Below are positions 36,325-44,735 of a stretch of 62,334 nucleotides of DNA, one piece after another. The DNA is taken from NCBI GenBank assembly GCA_951800145.1, contig CATOJE010000010.1:1-62334 (forward strand), read 5' to 3'. The notes beneath the pieces are model-generated. The model did no database searches. It was not told where the DNA came from and saw only the letters and a program-made list of their open reading frames with translations. The translations under genes were made by a program, and so were the position numbers. This DNA is from an uncultured Lachnospiraceae bacterium (GTDB taxonomy: Bacteria > Bacillota > Clostridia > Lachnospirales > Lachnospiraceae). Positions within the stretch are counted from its first letter, which is position 1. Each line of letters opens with the position of its first letter.

Positions 36325-36343
36325 CGCCGAAGGGGGTTCGGCG
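36325..36343 (+). other. Small hairpin between glpP and glpK
   Basis: A perfect inverted repeat CGCCGAA-GGGGG-TTCGGCG lies 8 bases after glpP and 47 before glpK. No T-run follows, so it is more likely an mRNA stabiliser or processing site than a terminator. The glpK ribosome site GAGGAGG follows. Confidence 0.5.
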
Positions 36344-36368
36344 TTGCGTATAGAGAAACTATAATTAA

Positions 36369-37886
<1,518 letters not shown>

Positions 37887-37983
37887 GGGGAATCGTTGTA
37901 GCAAATTGACAGAATACCGCTCCTCCCGGGCATGACGTCATGTCCGGTGAGAGGCGGAACGAAAAATAATAGGGGGAAAACAT

Positions 37984-38688
37984 ATGTTACCATACATAGC
38001 AGAATTTATCGGAACCATGCTGTTAATCATCTTAGGCGACGGCGTAGTGGCCAATGTAACCTTAAACAAATCTGGTATGAAGGGGGCTGGCTCTATCCAG
38101 ATTACCTTTGCCTGGGGCCTTGCAGTTATGATTCCTGCCTTTATCTTCGGCGCGGCGTCAGGGGCACACTTTAATCCGGCTCTTACCATCGCGCTGGCAG
38201 TGGATGGAAGTCTTGCCTGGGGCCTGGTTCCCGGATACATTATCGCACAGTTTGCCGGAGCCTTTGTGGGGGCATGCCTGGTATATGCCTTATTTAAGGA
38301 TCAGTTCGATGCCACAGACGATGCAGGAACCAAGCTGGGTGTATTCTCCACCGGTCCGTCCGTTCCCAATATGCCTCTGAATATCTTAAGTGAAGCAATC
38401 GGAACCTTTGTACTGGTATTCGCTATCAAGGGAATCCCGGCTACAGCCGCTCCTGGCGTAGAGAAGTTCATGGTATTCGGAATCATCGTTTCCATCGGTA
38501 TGTCCTTAGGCGGCCTGACCGGCTATGCCTTGAACCCGGCCCGTGACCTGGGACCCCGTATCGCACATGCAGTGCTTCCCATTAAGGGGAAAGGCGATTC
38601 CAACTGGGGCTACGCTCCTGTGGTAATCGCAGGTCCGGTGATCGGCGCCCTGATTGCAGTTTTGTTATACGGCGCGATTCCGTGGTAA
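37984..38688 (+). CDS. glpF: Glycerol uptake facilitator (aquaglyceroporin)
   Basis: A 234-residue MIP-family channel with six membrane segments. Both half-helix motifs are present: GAHFNPALTIAL and GYALNPARDLGPRI. Asp after the second NPAR is the mark of glycerol-conducting members. It lets glycerol diffuse in, to be trapped by GlpK. It lies 97 bases after glpK; that gap contains an imperfect inverted repeat around GGGCATGAC / GTCATGTCC. The ribosome site is AATAGGGGG. Confidence 0.95.
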   Translation: MLPYIAEFIGTMLLIILGDGVVANVTLNKSGMKGAGSIQITFAWGLAVMIPAFIFGAASGAHFNPALTIALAVDGSLAWGLVPGYIIAQFAGAFVGACLVYALFKDQFDATDDAGTKLGVFSTGPSVPNMPLNILSEAIGTFVLVFAIKGIPATAAPGVEKFMVFGIIVSIGMSLGGLTGYALNPARDLGPRIAHAVLPIKGKGDSNWGYAPVVIAGPVIGALIAVLLYGAIPW

Positions 38689-38792
38689 TCAATTCAATTT
38701 CGATTAAGATAGAGTCTGTCAGAAAAGCTGACTCAATAAAAGAGGGGACAAAATCCTTTGACCCCCAATATTTATATAATTAATGAGAGCAG

Positions 38793-38838
38793 AGCCTGAC
38801 AATGATCCCGCGCCGCAAAGCGCTTTGTCAGGCTTTTT
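38793..38838 (+). terminator. Terminator after glpF
   Basis: AGCCTGACAA (38793-38802) pairs with TTGTCAGGCT (38825-38834) over a 22-base loop containing a further GCGCCGCAAAGCGC mini-stem. TTTTT follows. It ends the glpP-glpK-glpF transcript. Confidence 0.82.
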
Positions 38839-38846
38839 GCTATAAT
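38838..38846 (+). promoter_or_regulatory. Extended -10 promoter before the GlpA-type gene
   Basis: TGCTATAAT overlaps the end of the terminator's T-run. The extended TG and perfect TATAAT make it a good start for the operon beginning at 38872, though the -35 is poor. AGAGAGG lies before the ATG. Confidence 0.55.
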
Positions 38847-38871
38847 GGTTTAGGAAGAGAGGTCGATTACT

Positions 38872-40308
38872 ATGTATGATGTAATCATCATCGGAGCAGG
38901 CGTGTCCGGGGCCGCCGCGGCGAGAGAGCTGTCCCGCTATCAGGTAAGGGCCTGCGTGCTGGAAAAGGAAGAGGATGTGTGCTGTGGCACATCCAAGGCA
39001 AACAGCGCTATCGTCCATGCAGGCTATGATGCGGCCAATGGTTCTCTGATGGCGAAGCTGAATGTCCAGGGGAATCGGATGATGGCCCAGCTTTCCAAGG
39101 ATCTGGATTTTGAATTTATCCAGAATGGCTCCTTGGTGGTGTGTACAGAGGAGGAGAACCGTCCGGGGCTGGAGGCCCTTTTGGAGCGGGGGATAAAGAA
39201 TGGTGTGGAAGGCCTGCGGATCATCGAGCGCAAGGAGCTGGTGGAGATGGAGCCGAATATCTCTGACCAGGCAGTTGCCGCCCTCTATGCTCCCACCGGC
39301 GGGATTGTCTGCCCCTTTAATTTAAATATAGCTTTGGCGGAAAATGCCTGCACAAACGGGGTGGAATTCCGCTTTAACACCCAGGTGGAGGGGATTGAGC
39401 GGATCCAGGGCGGTTACCGGTTAAAGACAAATCAGGGAGATGTGGAAACAAAATGTGTGGTGAATGCTGCCGGCGTATATGCGGATACGATCCACAACAT
39501 GGTAAGTGAGAAAAAGATTACCATTATCCCCAGAAGAGGAGATTACTGCCTGCTGGACAAGACGGCGGGGAATCATGTAAAGAGGACTATTTTTGCACTT
39601 CCGGGCAAGTATGGCAAGGGGATCCTGGTATCGCCCACCGTTCACGGGAATCTCATCGTAGGGCCTACGGCCATCGACATCGAGGATAAAGAGGGGACCA
39701 ATACCACCAGGGCCGGGCTGGACGAGGTGATCAGCAAATGTGCCAACACGGTGAAGAATGTGCCTCTCCGCCAGGTGATTACCTCCTTTGCCGGGCTCCG
39801 CGCCCATGAGGAGGGCCATGAGTTTATAATTAGAGAGCTTCCGGAGGCCCCAGGCTTTGTGGACTGCGCAGGCATCGAGTCCCCGGGACTTACCAGCAGC
39901 CCGGCCATCGGATGCATGGTGGCGGAGATTGTGAAGGGGATCTTAGATCTGAAGGAGAACCCGGACTTTGTGGGAACCCGGAAGGGGATCCTGAATCCGG
40001 AAGCCCTTTCTATGGAGGAGAGGAATGCTCTGATTAAAGAAAAGCCGGCTTATGGAAATATTATCTGCCGCTGCGAGATGGTGACTGAGGGAGAGATCCT
40101 GGATGCCATCCACCGCCCATTAGGCGCTAAGTCCTTAGACGGGGTGAAGCGCAGGACCAGGGCTGGCATGGGCCGCTGTCAGGCAGGCTTCTGCTCGCCC
40201 CGCACTATGGAAATCCTTTCCAGAGAGCTCTCCATGGATATGATGGAGATTACCAAGAGCGGCGGGAAATCCACCTTCGTGGTGGGAACCAATAAGGACC
40301 GGATATAG
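38872..40308 (+). CDS. GlpA-type glycerol-3-phosphate dehydrogenase
   Basis: A 478-residue FAD enzyme (DAO fold) with a C-terminal BFD-like [2Fe-2S] domain. The FAD motif is VIIIGAGVSGAAAARELSRY. SAIVHAGYDAANGSLMAKLN, IIPRRGDYCLLDK, and GIESPGLTSSPAIG are typical of GlpA/YgaF-type proteins. The C-terminal cluster is CRCEMVTEGEI...GMGRCQAGFC, giving four Cys. It oxidises glycerol-3-phosphate to dihydroxyacetone phosphate and passes electrons to the next two gene products, which are always found with it in Firmicutes. A related 2-hydroxyacid specificity cannot be excluded. New transcription unit. Confidence 0.85.
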   Translation: MYDVIIIGAGVSGAAAARELSRYQVRACVLEKEEDVCCGTSKANSAIVHAGYDAANGSLMAKLNVQGNRMMAQLSKDLDFEFIQNGSLVVCTEEENRPGLEALLERGIKNGVEGLRIIERKELVEMEPNISDQAVAALYAPTGGIVCPFNLNIALAENACTNGVEFRFNTQVEGIERIQGGYRLKTNQGDVETKCVVNAAGVYADTIHNMVSEKKITIIPRRGDYCLLDKTAGNHVKRTIFALPGKYGKGILVSPTVHGNLIVGPTAIDIEDKEGTNTTRAGLDEVISKCANTVKNVPLRQVITSFAGLRAHEEGHEFIIRELPEAPGFVDCAGIESPGLTSSPAIGCMVAEIVKGILDLKENPDFVGTRKGILNPEALSMEERNALIKEKPAYGNIICRCEMVTEGEILDAIHRPLGAKSLDGVKRRTRAGMGRCQAGFCSPRTMEILSRELSMDMMEITKSGGKSTFVVGTNKDRI

Positions 40309-40324
40309 AAAGGGGCGTCAGAAA

Positions 40325-41590
40325 ATGAAAGCATATGATATCGTAATCATTGGCGGCGGCCCTGCAGGGCTGGCAGCCGCGGTTTCCGCAAAAAACAGCG
40401 GAGCAGATTCCATCCTGATTCTGGAGCGTGACAAGGAGCTGGGAGGTATTTTAAATCAGTGTATCCACAATGGCTTTGGCCTTCACACCTTTAAGGAGGA
40501 GCTGACCGGGCCGGAGTATGCGGCAAGATATATTAAGCAGGTATTGGACTTAGGGATTGAATATAAGCTTCACACCATGGTAATGGACATCAGCCATGAG
40601 AAGGTGGTGACGGCCATGAACCGGGAGGAGGGTATGTTTACCATCCAGGCAAAGGCAGTGATCCTGGCGATGGGGTGCAGGGAGCGGTCCAGAGGCGCCT
40701 TAAATATCCCGGGCTACCGTCCGGCAGGCATTTATTCTGCAGGGACAGCCCAGCGCCTGGTGAACCGGGAGGGCTTTATGCCAGGCCGTGAGGTAGTGAT
40801 CTTAGGCTCCGGCGATATTGGCCTGATTATGGCCCGCCGCATGACCTTTGAGGGAGCGAAGGTAAAGGTAGTGGCAGAGCTGATGCCCTATTCCGGCGGA
40901 TTAAAGAGAAATATCGTCCAGTGTCTGGATGACTATGGCATCCCCTTAAAGCTGAGCCACACTGTGGTGGAGATCCGGGGCAAGGAGCGCCTCACCGGGA
41001 TCACCATCGCCGAGGTGGACAAGAAGGGAAAGCCGATCCCAGGCACAGAGGAGGATTATGACTGTGATACCCTGCTCCTCTCCGTGGGACTGATCCCGGA
41101 GAACGAGCTGTCCAGAGGCGCCGGGGTGGAGATGAGCCCCATTACCTCCGGACCATTAGTAAATGAAAGCCTGGAGACGAATATCGAAGGCGTTTTTGCC
41201 TGCGGCAATGTGCTCCATGTCCATGACCTGGTGGACTTTGTGTCTGAGGAGGCAGGGGCGGCAGGAAGGAATGCAGCTGCCTTTGTCAGAGGAGAGCGGG
41301 CCAGGGCCCAGGGCAGAGAGATTAAGCTGAACCCCATAGAAGGGGTGCGCTACACTGTACCCTCGGTGATCCGTCCGGATCAGATGGATGAAAAGCTGAC
41401 GGTGCGGTTCCGAGTGGGCAATGTTTATAAAAATTGCTATATCAGCGTATACTTTGATGATGAGAGGGTCAGCCGCCGCAAGCGTCCGGTGGTAGCGCCC
41501 GGGGAGATGGAGGAGATCAAGCTGGAAAAGGAAAAGCTTTTATCTTACCCGGATCTGAAAACCATAACCGTAAAGATCGAGGAGGCGTAG
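40325..41590 (+). CDS. FAD-dependent oxidoreductase partner (GlpB/HcnB-like)
   Basis: A 421-residue pyridine-nucleotide-disulfide-type flavoprotein. The FAD fold is DIVIIGGGPAGLAAAVSAKN. NQCIHNGFGLHTF and AVILAMGCRERSRGALNIPG follow. The NAD-binding fold is REVVILGSGDIGLIMARRM, and GVFACGNVLHVHDLVD closes the FAD site. No redox CxxC is seen. It sits 16 bases after the GlpA-type gene and 3 before the DUF1667 gene. In this three-gene set it probably moves electrons from the dehydrogenase to NAD+ or a carrier, functionally replacing GlpB. Confidence 0.85.
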   Translation: MKAYDIVIIGGGPAGLAAAVSAKNSGADSILILERDKELGGILNQCIHNGFGLHTFKEELTGPEYAARYIKQVLDLGIEYKLHTMVMDISHEKVVTAMNREEGMFTIQAKAVILAMGCRERSRGALNIPGYRPAGIYSAGTAQRLVNREGFMPGREVVILGSGDIGLIMARRMTFEGAKVKVVAELMPYSGGLKRNIVQCLDDYGIPLKLSHTVVEIRGKERLTGITIAEVDKKGKPIPGTEEDYDCDTLLLSVGLIPENELSRGAGVEMSPITSGPLVNESLETNIEGVFACGNVLHVHDLVDFVSEEAGAAGRNAAAFVRGERARAQGREIKLNPIEGVRYTVPSVIRPDQMDEKLTVRFRVGNVYKNCYISVYFDDERVSRRKRPVVAPGEMEEIKLEKEKLLSYPDLKTITVKIEEA

Positions 41591-41593
41591 GCC

Positions 41594-41959
41594 ATGGAAA
41601 AAAGAGAATTAATCTGCATAGGCTGTCCTCTGGGCTGCCCGGTAACTGTAACCATGGAAGAGGGCCAGGTAGTGAAGGTAGAGGGAAATACCTGCAAGAG
41701 AGGCGATGATTACGCCAGAAAGGAAGTGACCAATCCCACCCGCATCGTGACCAGCACGGTTACCGTGGAGGGAGGAAAGGATGTAACCGTATCCGTGAAA
41801 ACCCGTTCCGATGTGCCCAAGGGCAAGATTTTTGAATGTGTGAAGTCATTAAAGGGAATTGTGGTGAAGGCGCCGGTTCACATCGGAGATGTGATAGTGG
41901 CCAATGCGGCGGATACCGGGGTGGATATGATTGCAACCAGCAATGTGTACGAGAAGTAG
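41594..41959 (+). CDS. DUF1667 protein (small Fe-S-type subunit)
   Basis: A 121-residue protein of the DUF1667 family. The N-terminal LICIGCPLGCPVTV and NTCKRGDDYARKEV provide four conserved Cys resembling the Fe-S site of molybdopterin oxidoreductases. ISOLATED domain otherwise: a beta-rich C-terminus ending in ATSNVYEK. It forms the third part of the glycerol-3-phosphate oxidation set with the two flavoproteins upstream, and is likely the electron relay. Overlap-level spacing (3 bases) and AGGAGGCGTAGGCC before its ATG. Confidence 0.85.
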   Translation: MEKRELICIGCPLGCPVTVTMEEGQVVKVEGNTCKRGDDYARKEVTNPTRIVTSTVTVEGGKDVTVSVKTRSDVPKGKIFECVKSLKGIVVKAPVHIGDVIVANAADTGVDMIATSNVYEK

Positions 41960-41962
41960 GAA

Positions 41963-42112
41963 GCGGGCAGAGGATTGCCGCCGGTAATGTGCATGCGAAG
42001 CAGGCGGGCAGAGGATTGCCGCCGGTAATGTGCATGCGAAGCAGGCGGACATAGGATTGCCGCCGGCATGTGCACGCAAAGCAGGAAGCGGGCAGCGGAC
42101 TGTGCTGCCCGC
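41963..42112. repeat. 41-bp tandem repeat ending in a perfect hairpin
   Basis: Units start at 41963, 42004 and 42045 (GCGGGCAGAGGATTGCCGCC and following), period 41. A partial fourth unit starts at 42088. The last part forms GCGGGCAGC-GGACTGT-GCTGCCCGC, a perfect 9-bp stem (42088-42112), without a T-run. It fills the gap between the DUF1667 gene and the microprotein gene. Copies 1 and 2 are almost identical, so the array is recent. It may separate expression of the two halves of the operon. Confidence 0.85.
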
Positions 42113-42159
42113 ATGACAAGGCCCGGCAGGGCGTGAACTGCAGAAGGAAAGGAGAAGGA

Positions 42160-42363
42160 ATGGAAGAAAAGAAGAAGGCAACTGGATGGGGAAACCTAAA
42201 TGGAATCAGCGACGATGATAAGACCTGCGGCTTAAATGATATGAACTGTCTGGGAGATGAGGACGATAAGAGCTGCGGTTTAAATGACATGAACTGCCTG
42301 AGCCAGGAGGAGGACAAGACCTGCGGCTTAAATGACATGAATTGCCTGGGAGACGAGAAGTGA
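42160..42363 (+). CDS. Triple CX6C-repeat microprotein in the dha operon
   Basis: A 67-residue acidic protein from ATG 42160, with AAAGGAGAAGG before it; an earlier in-frame ATG lies in the repeat array. After a Lys-rich start and a Gly/Asn turn (ATGWGNLNGISDDD) come three near-identical units of 16-17 residues, each D-K-(T/S)-CGLNDMNCL followed by an acidic linker. The six Cys occur as C-x6-C pairs and there are no other Cys. No signal peptide or membrane segment. I know no family for it. Metal binding, redox buffering or binding to the Dha or GlpA proteins are possible. The gene is followed 69 bases later by dhaK on the same strand. Confidence 0.82.
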   Translation: MEEKKKATGWGNLNGISDDDKTCGLNDMNCLGDEDDKSCGLNDMNCLSQEEDKTCGLNDMNCLGDEK

Positions 42364-42432
42364 TACCGCTGGCTGCGGCCTGCGGTTCATCGGTTACAAT
42401 TTAAACCGTTCAAGAAAGGGGAGCGTTACAGA

Positions 42433-43422
42433 ATGAAGAAGTTTATCAATGCAGTAGATCAGGTAGAGAATCAGATGATTCAAGGTATGGTAAAGGCATA
42501 TCCTGCTTATTTGCGGAAGCTGGACTGCGGAAATGTAGTCGTGCGGGCGCAGAAGAAGGAGGGAAAGGTAGCCTTAATCAGCGGCGGCGGAAGCGGCCAT
42601 GAGCCGGCTCACGGCGGCTTTGTAGGCGAGGGAATGCTGGACGGGGCAGTGGCTGGCGCTGTGTTTACCTCCCCGACTCCGGACCAGATTCTGGAGGGCA
42701 TCCGGGCCATTGCCACAGACAAGGGCGTCCTGATGGTGGTGAAGAACTACACAGGCGATGTGATGAATTTCGAGATGGCGGCTGAGATGGCTGAGATGGA
42801 AGGAATCTCCGTAAAGCATGTGGTGACCAATGACGATGTGGCAGTGGACGGAAGTCTTTATACGGTAGGCCGCAGAGGCGTGGCAGGGACCGTATTTGTA
42901 CACAAGATCGCAGGAGCCCTGGCTGAGACCGGCGCGGACTTAGACGCAGTGCAGGCAGTGGCCCAGAAGGTAATCGATAATGTGCGCACTATGGGCGCGG
43001 CCATCGCTCCCTGTACTGTACCGGCAGCTGGAAAGCCTGGCTTCGAGCTGAATGAGGATGAAATGGAGGTGGGAATCGGCATCCACGGCGAGCCGGGAAC
43101 CCACAAGGAGGCCATGCGGCCGGCAGATGAGGTGGTGGATATGCTGCTGGAGAAGATTCTGGCGGATATCGATTACTCCGGCAGCGAGGTGGCGGTGATG
43201 ATCAATGGCGCCGGTGCAACCCCCTTAATGGAGCTGTTTATTATCAATAACCGGGTGGCAGACGTGCTGGCGGAGAAAGGGATCAAGGTTTACCGCACGC
43301 TGGTAGGGGAGTATATGACCTCCATTGAGATGCAGGGCTTTTCTATCTCTCTGTTAAAGCTGGATGATCAGATGAAGGAGCTTTTAGATGCCAGGGCGGA
43401 TGCTCCGGCCTGGAAGGAGTAA
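42433..43422 (+). CDS. dhaK: Dihydroxyacetone kinase subunit DhaK
   Basis: A 329-residue subunit that binds dihydroxyacetone covalently through a His as hemiaminal. Visible are SGGGSGHEPAHGGFVGEGML (substrate loop) and VKNYTGDVMNFEMAAEMA. GRRGVAGTVFVHKIAGA and the active-site GIGIHGEPGTHK also match. The length is normal. With DhaL and DhaM downstream it forms the PTS-dependent kinase producing dihydroxyacetone phosphate. Ribosome site AAAGGGGAG. Cytosolic. Confidence 0.95.
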   Translation: MKKFINAVDQVENQMIQGMVKAYPAYLRKLDCGNVVVRAQKKEGKVALISGGGSGHEPAHGGFVGEGMLDGAVAGAVFTSPTPDQILEGIRAIATDKGVLMVVKNYTGDVMNFEMAAEMAEMEGISVKHVVTNDDVAVDGSLYTVGRRGVAGTVFVHKIAGALAETGADLDAVQAVAQKVIDNVRTMGAAIAPCTVPAAGKPGFELNEDEMEVGIGIHGEPGTHKEAMRPADEVVDMLLEKILADIDYSGSEVAVMINGAGATPLMELFIINNRVADVLAEKGIKVYRTLVGEYMTSIEMQGFSISLLKLDDQMKELLDARADAPAWKE

Positions 43423-43510
43423 GGATACCTGTGAGCGGAGGGTATCACTTTGTGACCCCATGCCCGCACAGCTTTTCGCAGCAGAAAATCAGCAGAGGAG
43501 AGGACAGAGG

Positions 43511-44134
43511 ATGGCAGAGGGCAAATTTGTAATTGAAGTGTTAAAAAAGATCGGCGAGAAAATCGAGGAGCAGAAGGAGTATCTGACCGAGCTGGATCAG
43601 CCTATCGGGGACAGCGACCATGGAATTAACCTGGCCAGAGGCTTTGGAGAGGTGGAAAAGAAGCTCCCCACCCTGGAGGATAAGGATCTGGGAACCATCA
43701 TGAAGACGGTGGGGATGACCCTGGTATCTACCGTAGGCGGCGCCTCCGGCCCCTTGTACGGCTCCGCCTTTATGAAGGCCGGCATGGCCTGGAGCGGAAA
43801 AATGGAGATTACCATGGAGGAGTTTTTGGAAGGCTTAGACGCGGCGGTGGAGGCGGTTAAGCAGAGAGGGAAAGCTACTGTGGAGGAAGCCACCATGCTG
43901 GATGCCATGGTTCCCGCCCTGGAAGCCATGAAGACTGCCGGGAATGGAGCCGGGGACGCAAAGTCTGTGCTGGAGGCAGGCTGCAAGGCCTCCTGGGCAG
44001 GAGCGGAGCACACCAAGGATCTGGTGGCGACCAAGGGCCGCGCCAGCTATGTGGGCGAGCGGGGCTTAGGCCATCAGGATCCAGGCGCGACCTCCTTCTC
44101 CTTCATGCTGGAGGTGGTGAAGGACAGCCTGTAG
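43511..44134 (+). CDS. dhaL: Dihydroxyacetone kinase subunit DhaL
   Basis: A 207-residue ADP-binding subunit that relays phosphate from DhaM to dihydroxyacetone on DhaK. Motifs are LTELDQPIGDSDHGINLARG (Asp residues that hold Mg-ADP), STVGGASGPLYGSAFMKAG and GRASYVGERGLGHQDPGATS. The start at 43511 follows AGAGGAGAGGACAGAGG; the longer frame overlaps the dhaK end. It lies 88 bases after dhaK. Confidence 0.95.
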   Translation: MAEGKFVIEVLKKIGEKIEEQKEYLTELDQPIGDSDHGINLARGFGEVEKKLPTLEDKDLGTIMKTVGMTLVSTVGGASGPLYGSAFMKAGMAWSGKMEITMEEFLEGLDAAVEAVKQRGKATVEEATMLDAMVPALEAMKTAGNGAGDAKSVLEAGCKASWAGAEHTKDLVATKGRASYVGERGLGHQDPGATSFSFMLEVVKDSL

Positions 44135-44260
44135 GCTGGCTGCTGGCTGGTTCTCCTTGCCATGCCGGCTTCTGGGCTTTGGCGTGACAAAAGCGGGCAG
44201 GTCTGGGGCTGGGCAAAGGGCTTTGAGGGCGGCTCTGTGCAGGGAAAGGAAGGGATTTGT

Positions 44261-44644
44261 ATGGTAGGCTTAGTGATTGTCTCTCACAGCGAGAACCTGG
44301 CCAAAAGCGTGGTGGAATTTACCTCCATGATGGCAAAGGATGCGGTGATTGCACCGGCCGGAGGCCTGGAGGACGGAAGCTTTGGAACCAGCTTTGAGCG
44401 GATTCAAAGCGCTATCGAGAGTGTATATTCGGAGGATGGGGTGATCGTCCTGATGGATCTGGGAAGCGCCGTGATGACCACAGAGATGGTGCTGGAGATG
44501 ATGGAGGGACCCAAAATCGCCATGGCGGACTGCCCCCTGGTGGAGGGAGCGGTGATCGCTTCCATCAGCGCGGTGGGCGGAAAGAGCTTTGAAGAGATTT
44601 TACAGGATCTGGATAAGGTGAGAGAGATGCGGAAGCTGCAGTAA
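44261..44644 (+). CDS. dhaM: PTS-dependent phosphotransferase subunit DhaM (EIIA type)
   Basis: A 127-residue mannose-type EIIA domain: MVGLVIVSHSENLAKSVVEF with the phosphorylated His at about position 9, then GVIVLMDLGSAVMTTEMVL and VEGAVIASISAVGG. It takes phosphate from HPr and gives it to DhaL-ADP. This is the short, single-domain form without the HPr and EI domains of the E. coli protein. AAAGGAAGGG precedes ATG 44261. Last gene of the operon. Confidence 0.93.
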   Translation: MVGLVIVSHSENLAKSVVEFTSMMAKDAVIAPAGGLEDGSFGTSFERIQSAIESVYSEDGVIVLMDLGSAVMTTEMVLEMMEGPKIAMADCPLVEGAVIASISAVGGKSFEEILQDLDKVREMRKLQ

Positions 44645-44684
44645 GCGGCGGATGCAGAAAAATTTTTCCCTTTGTAAGGAAATG

Positions 44685-44718
44685 ATGCCGGAAGGCCTGG
44701 GGACAGGTCTTCCGGCAT
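44685..44718. terminator. Convergent terminator between dhaM and the M16C gene
   Basis: ATGCCGGAAGGCCT pairs with AGGTCTTCCGGCAT around a short loop. Only weakly T-rich sequence follows on the + strand (TTATTGATTT). It lies between two convergent genes and could serve both. Confidence 0.65.
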
Positions 44719-44735
44719 TTATTGATTTCGCATGG

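Noticed and set aside
37887..37983. Inverted repeat between glpK and glpF as terminator
   Set aside because: The pairing is imperfect and no T-run follows; it may be a processing site at most.
42070..42159. Upstream in-frame extension of the CX6C microprotein
   Set aside because: The extra codons lie within the tandem array and hairpin, while the ATG at 42160 has an ideal ribosome site and begins the charged N-terminus.
41760..42338. Minus-strand frame of 192 codons with repeated peptides
   Set aside because: The repeats are the reverse reading of the 41-bp array and of the CX6C-repeat gene; no start signals.
42160..42363. CX6C microprotein as a RiPP precursor peptide
   Set aside because: Repeated core-like units are suggestive, but no radical SAM, lanthipeptide or other maturation enzyme and no exporter is near, and the unit is embedded in a central metabolic operon.
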